A stretch of DNA of 64,000 nt from positions 620,001-684,000 of the forward strand of contig CANMGT010000001.1 of NCBI GenBank assembly GCA_947497495.1, in the 5' to 3' direction. Shown here piece by piece: positions 10,356 through 18,615 of this stretch. Numbering within the stretch: position 1 is the first letter of the stretch; the number at the start of each line of letters is the position of its first letter. The DNA is from an uncultured Lentibacter sp. (GTDB lineage: Bacteria; Pseudomonadota; Alphaproteobacteria; Rhodobacterales; Rhodobacteraceae). Below the pieces are notes generated by a model. That model saw only the letters and a list, made by a program, of their open reading frames with translations. It did no database searches and was not told where the DNA came from. The translations under genes and the position numbers were made by a program.

Positions 10356-10553
10356 GCGTGTCTCTTCAGGTGCGTTCCAGTTAGCCGCAGGTGATAAAGG
10401 GTTTTTCCCGTGGGATAAATCGCGAAATGCGAGGGCTTCAAAGCCGATGCACAAAAGCGCGCCATTTGGCCGTTCAGATTTTGGGCAAAAGGCTAATTTC
10501 TGCACTGCGATGCGGAAAAATGAAGTTTATTCGCACTTGCAGCATTTTTTGGC

Positions 10554-10581
10554 TTGCATACTCGCTGCGTTGCGGCATGAT
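10554..10581 (+). promoter_or_regulatory. possible promoter of the anti-SD small RNA
   Basis: TTGCAT at 10554-10559, a 16-base spacer and CATGAT at 10576-10581 resemble a housekeeping -35/-10 pair. They would start transcription at about 10588, immediately before the first hairpin of the RNA annotated next. CcsR-type RNAs in Rhodobacter are known to use heat-shock sigma factors, so a different -35 could be the true one. Confidence 0.35.
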
Positions 10582-10587
10582 CAGGCT

Positions 10588-10728
10588 ACGGAAGGGCGCT
10601 ACCGTTTCTCCTCCCTTTTACGGGGCGCCTTAAAAATATAGCCATCGGCACCTCACCTCCTCCCGAGGTGTCGATGGCGCATAACCGTCCAACAGGGTGT
10701 GGCCGCGCAGTTTTCTGCTCGGCCACAA
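10588..10728 (+). ncRNA. CcsR/cuckoo-type small RNA candidate with two anti-Shine-Dalgarno hairpins
   Basis: The 377-base gap upstream of leuS (10356-10732) has no credible gene but holds three consecutive hairpins. Hairpin 1 (10592-10605 with 10620-10631, small bulges) carries CTCCTCCC in its loop at 10608-10615. Hairpin 2 (10641-10654 with 10665-10678, 14 pairs with one G-U) carries CCTCCTCCC in its loop at 10656-10664. Hairpin 3 (TGTGGCCG 10698-10705 with CGGCCACA 10720-10727, plus an inner GCAG/CTGC stem) would be the 3' stem, although no U-tract follows it. Paired hairpins displaying CCUCCUCCC define the CcsR (cuckoo) RNA family of alphaproteobacteria. Known copies often follow a DUF1127 gene, which is absent here. 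The identification rests on motif and structure only. Confidence 0.65.
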
Positions 10729-10732
10729 CTGC

Positions 10733-11294
10733 TCAGAAGCGCCGTTTTACAGCCTGAACAAGGGTCAGCGCGATCGCGGCAAGCAAACCGAACATCCCAA
10801 GCGCTATCAAGGCAAACTTCACACTCGCAGCCCCTGAATAGGGCAGTGAAAGCCAGTCGGAAAAGCCCTGCGCATCGGCGAGCATTAAAAACGAGATCAG
10901 GTTTTCGATCACGTCAAAACCCGCCCCCGCGACCACAGAACACCCCGCGAAAACAGCCGCCTTGCGCGCCCAACTGCCCGCCGCCGCATACCTGCCAACA
11001 AAGGTGGTCAGGAATAATGCCAACACCACCATCGCAGCGATAAAACAGAAATCGATCAGCTGCGTTGCGCGGTAGATGTCCAGCGTTCCCAGCGCCTCCA
11101 TATGCGCGTAGTAACCCTTGATGATGTCGCCGCTAAACGCCGTCTGTCCGGTGGCATAGTCAACGGGGTGGTTGCTGGCCGCATAACTCGCATCGAGCTT
11201 GCTTCACCCACTGAAGCCCGCTGAATGCCACCAAAACAGCACCCGCGTGAACAAACCCTTTCATTTGCATCGCCCTGTTCATCAGCCTCAACAT
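10733..11294 (-). pseudogene. frameshifted small integral membrane protein gene
   Basis: ATG at 11294 has a strong Shine-Dalgarno sequence (GAGGAGA, 6 bases upstream) and opens a frame (MLRLMNRAMQMKGFVHAGAV to GLQWV) that hits a stop within 45 codons. A one-base shift near 11205 joins it to the frame SKLDASYAASNHPVDYATGQ, which runs to the stop at 10733. The total of 562 bases is 186 codons plus a stop plus exactly one base. The restored protein would have about four membrane segments, the first N-terminal. Either the gene is broken or the read contains an insertion. I do not recognise the family. Confidence 0.7.
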
Positions 11295-11349
11295 GTCAAT
11301 TCTCCTCGAATCAATTTACATTCTTCGGAATGCATATCAACAAAGCCTG

Positions 11350-11631
11350 ATGAAGCCCGATCTCCAAACCAGCACCCGCTCGCTCTCGATCCTGTGCCAG
11401 TTGTTCAGCGCGCGCATGGCCGCGCTGCTTGAGCCGCACGAGCTCACACCTGCCCAGTTCGGCATTCTCAACCACATAACCCCGACGGGCACGACGCAGC
11501 TGATCGACATCCAAAAAGGCATCGGCCCCGCCCTCGCTGGCCTTTTCGCCAATATCCCAGAAAGCGAGCTCACCCAGTTCAATCAAACTACCAGCAAGCT
11601 CATCGGCTGGCTCGACGCCAACAGGCTCTGA
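11350..11631 (+). CDS. MarR-family protein lacking the winged-helix domain (remnant or dimerisation-only form)
   Basis: A 93-residue protein. Residues 1-42 resemble MarR helices 1-2 (SLSILCQLFSARMAALL, then ELTPAQFGILNHI). Residues 44-93 resemble the C-terminal dimerisation helices of the same family (TPTGTTQ, LAGLFANIPESELTQF, LIGWLDANRL). About 50 to 60 residues between them, which in MarR proteins form the DNA-binding winged helix, are missing and the frame is preserved. DNA binding is therefore unlikely. An in-frame start at 11293 would overlap the divergent gene. The ribosome-binding site of the chosen ATG is weak. The stop overlaps the next gene by one base (TGATG). Confidence 0.6.
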   Translation: MKPDLQTSTRSLSILCQLFSARMAALLEPHELTPAQFGILNHITPTGTTQLIDIQKGIGPALAGLFANIPESELTQFNQTTSKLIGWLDANRL

Positions 11632-11984
11632 TGCTCACGTGCTTCCTCATATACGCCGCCATCGCGACGATGCTGGTGCGCAAATGCGAGCAAGGCAAGC
11701 CCCGCGCTTGGGCCACGCTCATCGCAATCTGGCTCAGCACTCCTGTTGTGATCGTTCTTAACCTCATTGTCGGGCTCGCCGTCGCCAACCTCGCAGACTG
11801 TCACCCAAGCGCTCGCGCCGCTATCGAGTGCTCGCTCTACGGCCTCGACATCAGCAACTGGATAAACGGGCTTACCTACAGCGGCTATGCAATCGCGGTT
11901 ATCGCCCTGCCGTGGTTTCTCATTGGCGGCGTGGTGCTTGGGCTGCTCGCTCTTGTCGCCGCCTTCAGTCGTAACTCCTCCTAA
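11631..11984 (+). CDS. small integral membrane protein, unknown function
   Basis: A 117-residue protein with about three hydrophobic segments (MLTCFLIYAAIATMLV; WLSTPVVIVLNLIVGLAV; IALPWFLIGGVVLGLLALVA). Two cysteines lie in the intervening loop (ADCHPSARAAIECSLYG). It starts within the stop codon of the shortened MarR gene, so it would depend on that gene for translation. I do not recognise a family. Its neighbours look decayed, so it may be a passenger of the same locus. Confidence 0.5.
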   Translation: MLTCFLIYAAIATMLVRKCEQGKPRAWATLIAIWLSTPVVIVLNLIVGLAVANLADCHPSARAAIECSLYGLDISNWINGLTYSGYAIAVIALPWFLIGGVVLGLLALVAAFSRNSS

Positions 11985-12120
11985 CCCAGCCCGCTAAACC
12001 GGCCGCTGCTTTTTCTTGAAAAAAATACTCACGGCACACCGCTTTCAAAAAAGCCTGCCCCTCGCCGCCCTGATGCCTTAATCTTCAGCGAAAAGAGCAG
12101 AAACAACCCGAGCAAACTGC

Positions 12121-13353
12121 ATGAAAATCCTTTTTATACATCAAAATTTTCCCGGCCAATTCAAGCACTTGGCCCCCGCGCTGGCCCGCCTTGGCCACCA
12201 AACCGTTGCGCTGACTTTGCGGGTCGAAAAGCCGGCAGACTGGAACGGCGTGCGCGTGCTGCCCTACAAGCTCCCCAAGCGCGCAGGCCAGAGCGTGCAC
12301 CCTTGGCTCGTCGATTTTGACACCAAACTCACACGCGCCGAGGCCTGCTATCACGCCGCAATCAAGCTGCGCGACGCGGGGTTTACGCCAGACATCATCA
12401 TAGCACACCCCGGCTGGGGCGAGTCGCTGTTCCTCAAAGACGTCTGGCCAAACGCCAAACTCGGCCTCTATTGCGAGCTCTACCACCAGTCCGACTACCC
12501 GCACACCGGCTTTGACCCCGAGTTCCAGCCCGAAATCAAACCAACAGAAGCCCTGCGCCTGCGGATGAAGAACCTCAACAACCACGAGCACTTCGACATC
12601 GCCGATGCCGGCATCAGCCCAACACATTTTCAGGCCAACACCTTCCCCGCCGAGTTCCGTGACAAGATCACTGTCTGCCATGACGGCATCAACACCGACA
12701 TGCTCACAGCCGACGACACCGCGACGCTCACGCTCGACACCGGCGAGCATTTCACGCGTGACGACGAGATCATCACCTTCGTGAACCGCAACCTCGAGCC
12801 TTACCGCGGCTACCACGTCTTCATGCGTGCTCTGCCGCGCCTCCTGAAAGAGCGGCCCAATGCGCGCGTGCTGATCGTCGGCGGCGACGATGTGAGCTAC
12901 GGCGCCCGCCCCGCCAAAGGCCAGACATGGAAGCAGATCTTTATCGACGAGGTGCGCAGCCAGATCCCCGACGCCGACTGGGCGCGCGTGCACTTCCTGG
13001 GGCGCATTCCCTACGACAAGTTCCAAAGCCTGCTCAAAGTCAGCCGCGCGCACATCTACCTGACATACCCCTTCGTGCTCAGTTGGTCGCTTTTTGAAAC
13101 GATGAGCGTGCAAGGCGCCATCGTCGCCAGCAAAACCGCCCCCGTTGAGGAGGCCATAGAACATGGCGTCACCGGTAGGCTGGTTGATTTCTTTGATAAA
13201 GACGCGCTGGTGGGCGAGGTGTGCCACCTGCTCGACAACCCGCAAGAGCGGGAAGCCTTGGGCCGCGCCGCCCGGAAGCTTATTGTCGACACCTACGACC
13301 TTGTCAGCACATGTCTGCCGCGTCAGCTTGAGTGGGTGAACTCGCTAAGGTAG
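12121..13353 (+). CDS. glycosyltransferase family 4 protein
   Basis: A 410-residue GT-B fold glycosyltransferase. It starts MKILFIHQNFPGQFKHLAPA, a typical first strand and glycine loop of the acceptor domain. The C-terminal donor-binding domain has EPYRGYHVFMRALPRLLKE, the VLIVGGDD strand and a glutamate-rich site (PVEEAIEHGVTGRLVDFF). It probably transfers a nucleotide-activated sugar to an envelope or capsule polysaccharide; the sugar is not predictable. It stands alone, so no biosynthetic cluster is visible. A long antisense frame over the same region is a shadow. Confidence 0.85.
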   Translation: MKILFIHQNFPGQFKHLAPALARLGHQTVALTLRVEKPADWNGVRVLPYKLPKRAGQSVHPWLVDFDTKLTRAEACYHAAIKLRDAGFTPDIIIAHPGWGESLFLKDVWPNAKLGLYCELYHQSDYPHTGFDPEFQPEIKPTEALRLRMKNLNNHEHFDIADAGISPTHFQANTFPAEFRDKITVCHDGINTDMLTADDTATLTLDTGEHFTRDDEIITFVNRNLEPYRGYHVFMRALPRLLKERPNARVLIVGGDDVSYGARPAKGQTWKQIFIDEVRSQIPDADWARVHFLGRIPYDKFQSLLKVSRAHIYLTYPFVLSWSLFETMSVQGAIVASKTAPVEEAIEHGVTGRLVDFFDKDALVGEVCHLLDNPQEREALGRAARKLIVDTYDLVSTCLPRQLEWVNSLR

Positions 13354-13460
13354 GCACAGCCCCTCACAACCCTTAGCCTACCTGCAATAATTGCGTTCTA
13401 CCCGCAGATACGCAATGCTACGCCTCATTGTTTAAATGACTTTGAAACCAGAGGCGTATT

Positions 13461-15206
13461 ATGAGACTCAGAACAGCAGCCCTCTTAACTTTCTTTTTCG
13501 CAGGCGTTCTTGCGTTTTCCTCCTGCACATCGGGCGATAGCCCCTATCGTATCTACCCGCCTGCGGACGACACCCTCGCAGCCGACGGCAGCCCGGATTG
13601 CGATAAAGCCGATCTTCTGAGCGACAATACGTTCAAAAGTGCCGCCTATATTGATAAGAACCCCGACAAGCCCAACCTGCGCTCGAAATGTTACCTCAGC
13701 ACCTACTTCGTGCCCGGCGCAGAGGCCTGGAAAGACTACCCAAGCGATCACACGATAGCGCACCCGAACACTTACACCCTGTCGTTTGTGGAAATGCCTG
13801 AAACCAAGAAGGAGCTGCTTGACCCGCGCCAGCTGAACGACTTGGTCGCGCGCCTTAAGGGCAAGCAACAGGACGTCGTCATGGTCTATGTGCACGGCTG
13901 GCGGCATGATGCTGACATAGGCAACGGCAATGTGCTCAAGTTCCGCACCATGCTCGGGTACACCCGCAGCGCCCTCAATGCCCGCTGCGTCGAAACAGGC
14001 AAATACTGTAACTCCAAGCTTACAGGCGTCTACTTGTCATGGCGCGGGCGCTCATTTCGCGAGTCAACGGAAGACAACGCCAGTTTTCCCGGTACCATCG
14101 GCGCAGTCCCCACAGTTTGGGGCCGCAAAAAGCAAAGCGAGAAACTTGCCTTAGGGCCAGTTTTCGGACGCACGCTAGAAGCGATTCGAGAGCCTCTGAC
14201 ACTCCGCTCAGGCGACGCCTCTGCTGATAAAATGTTGGTCATCGGGCACTCCTTCGGTGGCAACATGTTGGCGACCTATCTCAAGCCAAAGATCGTTACC
14301 GAGATCCTTCATGGCCATACTCACGGCACCCAGATGAAACCACCATTGGGAGATTTGGTCGTCCTGCTCAACCCAGCCTCAGAAGCCACAAACTGGACAG
14401 AGATTCAGCGGGCAATGAGAGAAAAGTATGAGATTCCTGACAAAGTGAACTGGGTGTCAAACCTGCACGATGCCGATGCGCCAAATGCAGCCAAGGTCAG
14501 AAAGTGGAAGAAAATGTTCCCGCGATCACAGCGGCCAACCTACGTCTCGATCACCGCAACAAAAGACTGGAATAAAGCCGAGATGAAAAATCGGCCAGAT
14601 GCGCCCTCGAAATATGACAAAGCCACAGGCCAGCTGTTTCCTATCTCGCGTTATGTCACCTTCAGGTTCGGCAACGAGAAAGCCCGCGCGATCGGGCATC
14701 TCACACCGGAGTATGAACTGTATCAACACCCTCGCGGAGGGAGGTTTTACCGGATAGCTGGCCCTCCGGTCGGCACGAGCCACGAGTTTGTTGTCAACAG
14801 TGGCAAGGGAGCAGACACCCGTTATGAAGCCTCCGGCAGTCCAAAGCTCGCTTACTGCGGCTCGCACGACGGCTGGCTGCGTGAAGCACAAGCCCGTTCA
14901 GGCTTTGCAGCCTATGAGAACTGGGATAGCGGCAGCAACAAGGGAAAGGCCTTGCTTCGGAATATGAAGGGCGGCGAACTACAGATCAGAAATGCGCTGT
15001 TTGCGTCCGGCAAAGAAAACCGCAGAGCAGAATCTGTGGCTCAAGGCACAAGCCCGTTCTGGAACATGCGCGCGCTGGATACCGCTGTTTTCAATCACGC
15101 TGGTTTCATGAACTTCGTAACACTTTGCGGCATCAACCTTCTCTGGCTGGACAACGCAACTGCGACAACCCTGGCCTATGACCCCAAGGCTAACGCGTCC
15201 CGATAA
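13461..15206 (+). CDS. lipoprotein with alpha/beta-hydrolase domain
   Basis: A 581-residue protein. The N terminus is a lipoprotein signal with lipobox-like FSSC (about residue 22). A hydrolase core follows: the oxyanion-type strand VVMVYVHGWRHD near residue 145 and the nucleophile elbow VIGHSFGGNML near residue 262. The large C-terminal half is unassigned, and the acid and His of the triad are not obvious; a candidate is CGSHDGWL. Likely a membrane-anchored esterase or lipase-like enzyme. AGAGG precedes the ATG. Its 3' end overlaps the convergent amidohydrolase gene by 17 bases. Confidence 0.7.
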   Translation: MRLRTAALLTFFFAGVLAFSSCTSGDSPYRIYPPADDTLAADGSPDCDKADLLSDNTFKSAAYIDKNPDKPNLRSKCYLSTYFVPGAEAWKDYPSDHTIAHPNTYTLSFVEMPETKKELLDPRQLNDLVARLKGKQQDVVMVYVHGWRHDADIGNGNVLKFRTMLGYTRSALNARCVETGKYCNSKLTGVYLSWRGRSFRESTEDNASFPGTIGAVPTVWGRKKQSEKLALGPVFGRTLEAIREPLTLRSGDASADKMLVIGHSFGGNMLATYLKPKIVTEILHGHTHGTQMKPPLGDLVVLLNPASEATNWTEIQRAMREKYEIPDKVNWVSNLHDADAPNAAKVRKWKKMFPRSQRPTYVSITATKDWNKAEMKNRPDAPSKYDKATGQLFPISRYVTFRFGNEKARAIGHLTPEYELYQHPRGGRFYRIAGPPVGTSHEFVVNSGKGADTRYEASGSPKLAYCGSHDGWLREAQARSGFAAYENWDSGSNKGKALLRNMKGGELQIRNALFASGKENRRAESVAQGTSPFWNMRALDTAVFNHAGFMNFVTLCGINLLWLDNATATTLAYDPKANASR

Positions 15207-16098
15207 GCTTCATTGACACCTTGCGCCCGAAAATGCGCTCGGCGTTCTGATAGGCGATCTTCTCGGCCACATCGCGCGGCAAGTATGACAGCCACCTGCG
15301 ATTGGACTGCATGATCTCGCTGTAGCTTTCCCACTGTTCGTTGATCCATGTGTCGGAGCCAATCATCAGCCTGTCCTGAAACGCGAAGATAACCTTCTCC
15401 CACTTCGGATTAAGCCGCTTGCCCGGTGCGAGGATGTTGTTCTCGCGCAGCGACGTGTCTGCATAGAGGTTGGGAAATTCCTCCATCAGCGCATAGACAT
15501 CGTCTGCGCTGGTGCTCAGCCCCGCATGCGCCCAGATGATCTTTACATCAGCATCAAGGCTATACAGCCAGCGCACGGGCCCGGCTCCGGAATGCACGTG
15601 CAGCCACAAACCGCCGGCCTTGGCCATTTTGATGATCTGTAAAAACAGCCCTTCGTCGCGGGTATCAAGCTTGTGAATGTGAAACTCGCCAATGCCGACA
15701 TGCGGGTAGGCCGCAAGCCGCTCAGCAAGATAGCCCTCAATATCGGGCGCTTTGGCCCAGTTCCCCGAGTCGACATCATCGTGATAGGGCCGCACCTCCG
15801 GAACAATCCGGTTCGGCGCATATTTCCACAGCATGATAGTGCCTTCGTCAGGCGTTGACGAGACAAGGCCCATGGCAACACCGTTCTTGTCCATCAGCTC
15901 GATGATATCAGCCGTCGAGAACTGGCTCCAGGCGGGCTCTTTATAGTGAATATGCGCATCAAACAGCGGCAGCTCGTTGACAGCCTCGCCGATCGGCTCA
16001 TGGCTATGGCTTCCGTCAGCCAGCGTCACACCAGCCGCCAGCGCACTCAAGGCAGCTCCAAGGGCAACAGCGCGCAGCTTTCGTGGCATGTCAAACAT
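15190..16098 (-). CDS. exported amidohydrolase-family (TIM-barrel) protein
   Basis: A 302-residue protein with a signal peptide (RKLRAVALGAALSALAAGVT). An amidohydrolase_2-like barrel follows, with metal-ligand motifs DAHIHYKEPAW, GEFHIHKL, LHVHSGAGP, IWAHAGLS and GSDTWINEQW. The pattern HxH, His, His, Asp fits a metal-dependent hydrolase or decarboxylase acting in the periplasm. Start at ATG 16098 is chosen for AGAGGTG upstream and the signal peptide. The upstream DUF3576 gene ends 43 bases before it. Confidence 0.78.
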   Translation of the reverse strand: MFDMPRKLRAVALGAALSALAAGVTLADGSHSHEPIGEAVNELPLFDAHIHYKEPAWSQFSTADIIELMDKNGVAMGLVSSTPDEGTIMLWKYAPNRIVPEVRPYHDDVDSGNWAKAPDIEGYLAERLAAYPHVGIGEFHIHKLDTRDEGLFLQIIKMAKAGGLWLHVHSGAGPVRWLYSLDADVKIIWAHAGLSTSADDVYALMEEFPNLYADTSLRENNILAPGKRLNPKWEKVIFAFQDRLMIGSDTWINEQWESYSEIMQSNRRWLSYLPRDVAEKIAYQNAERIFGRKVSMKLIGTR

Positions 16099-16141
16099 GA
16101 CAAGCACCTCTTCTCCAGAAACGCCCGACGGCGCGAAAAGC

Positions 16142-16681
16142 TCAGAACTTTCTGTCGTTGATCCGCAGTTCGCGAGCACGGTTGAGGATAGCATCTTCAA
16201 CAGCGCGCTGCGTTCCCGCGGCGACTGGGCCGCCGCGCGTGGCCAGAGCCACATTCAACGAACGCGCATCAAGCGCCGGATCGGTGATCAGAACAGTCGC
16301 ACGGTAGGCACGTCCGCCACCGGGCGGGTTGCCATAACCAAACACGATAACGCCCGAGAACGGATCAACCGACTGCACAGGCATAAAGTTCAGCACATCA
16401 AGCGAGGCTTTCCAAAGATAGCGGTTCACCTGCAGCTTGGCTTCTGTGTTCTTGCGGCGGAACGCATCCCAGATCGACGTTTCTCCCTCACCCGTTTCGA
16501 TGCTCGGAGGCAGTCGCCGCTGCGTGCTCGCGGGCACATTCGTGTCTCTCTGCAGGGCCTTGGACGGGCCAACCCGGCCAAGGTTAAAGCCGCCACTGCC
16601 GCAAGCAGTCAGCGTCGCGATAAGAAACAGAAGGGCAAAGGGCTTGATAGCACGGCTTAGCATATGTCGAATTCCGCTCAT
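16142..16681 (-). CDS. DUF3576 domain lipoprotein
   Basis: A 179-residue protein with a lipoprotein signal (LLFLIATLTACGSGG). A conserved alphaproteobacterial domain follows (TSIWDAFRRKNTEAKLQVNR, LWKASLDVLNFMPVQSVDPF, VIVFGYGNPP, RELRINDRKF), which I recognise as DUF3576. It is probably an outer-membrane or periplasmic lipoprotein; the function is unknown. ATG at 16681 has GAAGGG upstream. It lies just before the amidohydrolase gene on the same strand. Confidence 0.82.
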   Translation of the reverse strand: MSGIRHMLSRAIKPFALLFLIATLTACGSGGFNLGRVGPSKALQRDTNVPASTQRRLPPSIETGEGETSIWDAFRRKNTEAKLQVNRYLWKASLDVLNFMPVQSVDPFSGVIVFGYGNPPGGGRAYRATVLITDPALDARSLNVALATRGGPVAAGTQRAVEDAILNRARELRINDRKF

Positions 16682-16944
16682 TAATTTGCCCTTCCGTCCT
16701 ACCCAAGCGCTCGGCTCGGGGCAAGCCTTTATGGAGCCGATATATATATAAGGTGTAAAATGAGCGGCTTTTGCCCTCACTCCCCCCGCAAAATCACTGT
16801 GGCACGGATGCACCATTTCTGGCGACATTGCGGCGGCCCCTTCAACCACACTTGCAATGACCCCCCGTTTGGAGCGAAACACTCCTCATACCCACTACGG
16901 ATTCCCCGTTTTGGGCACATGACTTGAAAACCGAGGGAACAATC

Positions 16945-17853
16945 ATGAAAAAGATTCTTTTCGCTACAACAGCTCTCGTAGCAACTGCTTCAGTTGCCGC
17001 AGCTGACGTATCATTCAGCGGCTACGGCCGTTTTGGCGTAATGTACTCAGACGTGGGTCCAGATGGCGTTGCCGGCACAGCTGACGACACTGGCTCAACA
17101 GACATCACATCACGTCTGCGCATCCAAATCGACGCAACAGCAGAATCAGACGCTGGCGTTACATTCGGTGCACGCGTTCGCATCCAGCAAAACAACAACA
17201 GCCTCGGCGCGACAAACAACCCACGTTTCTTCGCACGCTCAGGCGGCCTTGAAGTTGGTGTTGGCAACATCTATGGCGCATTCGAATCAATGCCTGGCCA
17301 GTACTCAGTAGACATGGGCCTCACAGGCCTCGGCTACGACGCAGTTGCTTACCGTTACGGCGCTGACTTCTACAAATCAGACTTCATTTCATTCACACCA
17401 AACAACGGTGTTGAAGTAATGTACTCAGCTGGCGACTTCCAAGGTCACATCTCGTACTCAGAAGGTTCAGGCCCAACAGGCGGCGACCGCACAGCAATGT
17501 ACGGTGCATACACATTCAGCGGTTGGACAGTTGCTCTTGGTTACCAAGACTCAGTCACAACTGACACAGAATGGACAGCAACAGTTGGCGGCAACATCGG
17601 CCCAGCAGCAGTTGCTCTTGGTTACGGTAAAGCCCACAACGGCGACGACCGCATCGTTCTGTCAGGTCGTTTTGACGTAGGCGCATCAACAAACATCGAA
17701 GCTTACGTTGCTGACGACTCAACAGCAGCCAACACAGGCTACGGCATCGACTTCAACCACGACCTCGGCGGTGGCACATCGATCCGCGGTGGTGTTGCGA
17801 AGCGCCTCTCAGGCGAAACACGCGCCGACTTGGGTGTTCGCTTCAACTTCTAA
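16945..17853 (+). CDS. outer-membrane porin (Rhodobacter type)
   Basis: A 302-residue protein with a signal peptide (MKKILFATTALVATASVAAA), then beta-strand repeats beginning DVSFSGYGRFGVMY and ending in a C-terminal Phe (RADLGVRFNF), the outer-membrane insertion signature. It resembles the trimeric general porins of Rhodobacter. GAGGGA precedes the ATG. Codon use stands out from the neighbours: ACA, TCA, GCA and CCA dominate, where adjacent genes favour GC-ending codons. That would fit very high expression. An intrinsic terminator follows at 17881. Confidence 0.93.
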   Translation: MKKILFATTALVATASVAAADVSFSGYGRFGVMYSDVGPDGVAGTADDTGSTDITSRLRIQIDATAESDAGVTFGARVRIQQNNNSLGATNNPRFFARSGGLEVGVGNIYGAFESMPGQYSVDMGLTGLGYDAVAYRYGADFYKSDFISFTPNNGVEVMYSAGDFQGHISYSEGSGPTGGDRTAMYGAYTFSGWTVALGYQDSVTTDTEWTATVGGNIGPAAVALGYGKAHNGDDRIVLSGRFDVGASTNIEAYVADDSTAANTGYGIDFNHDLGGGTSIRGGVAKRLSGETRADLGVRFNF

Positions 17854-17880
17854 GCTTTAGAAGTAGATCGACCTAGAGTT

Positions 17881-17912
17881 AAGGGCAGGCCTCGCGCCTG
17901 CCCTTTTCTTTT
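17881..17912 (+). terminator. intrinsic terminator of the porin gene
   Basis: GGGCAGGC and GCCTGCCC form an 8-pair stem with a five-base loop, followed directly by TTTTCTTTT. It separates the porin from the yggS gene. Confidence 0.9.
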
Positions 17913-17958
17913 GCGCGCAGCTGTAGTTATTTGGCCCAAAGCAGCAGGAGCAGCGCAC

Positions 17959-18615
17959 ATGTCCCTTTCAGAAATCAAAGCACAAGTTGCCAAAGCCGAA
18001 GCCGCCGCTGGCCGCGCCGCTGGCAGCACCAAGCTGATAGCCGTTTCCAAAGTGCAGCCCGACGAGCGCGTCGAGGCCGTGCTCAAGGAAGGCCACCGCC
18101 TGTTCGGCGAAAACCGCGTGCAGGAAGCCGCCGGAAAGTGGCCCGCCTTCCGCGAGAGCTACCCCGATGCCGAAGTACACCTCATAGGCCCGCTGCAAAC
18201 CAACAAGGCCCGCCAAGCCTTCGAGCTGTTTCAGGCCATCCACTCGGTTGACCGGCCCAAACTCGCCAAAACAATAGCCCGCCTCGCGCAGGAAGTTGGC
18301 CATTGCCCGCAGCTGTTTGTGCAGGTCAACACCGGCGAAGAGCCGCAGAAAGCCGGCATCCTCCCCGCCGAGGCGGACGCTTTCATCGCCGAATGCCGCG
18401 CGATGGACTTGCCCCTTGAAGGCCTCATGTGCATCCCCCCCGCCGAGGAAGAGCCAAGCCTGCACTTCGCCCTCTTGGGCAAAATTGCCGCGCGCAACGG
18501 GCTTTCGGGCCTCTCGATGGGCATGAGCGGCGACTTTGAAAGCGCCATAGCCCTAGGCGCCACTCATATCCGCGTTGGCTCCGCCATTTTCGGCGCGCGC
18601 GCCTACGAGCTGTGA
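17959..18615 (+). CDS. YggS-family pyridoxal phosphate homeostasis protein (PLPBP)
   Basis: A 218-residue protein with the PLP lysine in LIAVSKVQPDE, the LFGENRVQEA motif, HLIGPLQTNK and the phosphate-binding end LSMGMSGDFESAIALGATHI. This family controls PLP supply and has no known catalytic activity. ATG 17959 is preceded by AGGAG. The stop overlaps the benE start as GTGA, so the two genes are coupled. Confidence 0.93.
   Translation: MSLSEIKAQVAKAEAAAGRAAGSTKLIAVSKVQPDERVEAVLKEGHRLFGENRVQEAAGKWPAFRESYPDAEVHLIGPLQTNKARQAFELFQAIHSVDRPKLAKTIARLAQEVGHCPQLFVQVNTGEEPQKAGILPAEADAFIAECRAMDLPLEGLMCIPPAEEEPSLHFALLGKIAARNGLSGLSMGMSGDFESAIALGATHIRVGSAIFGARAYEL

Noticed and set aside
10391..10633. 80-codon plus-strand frame as a DUF1127 gene preceding the small RNA
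   Set aside because: The translation lacks the Arg-rich DUF1127 core motif and has no ribosome-binding site.
12085..13245. Long open frame on the minus strand opposite the glycosyltransferase
   Set aside because: It is an exact shadow of a well-supported GT4 gene, and its translation has no recognisable domain.
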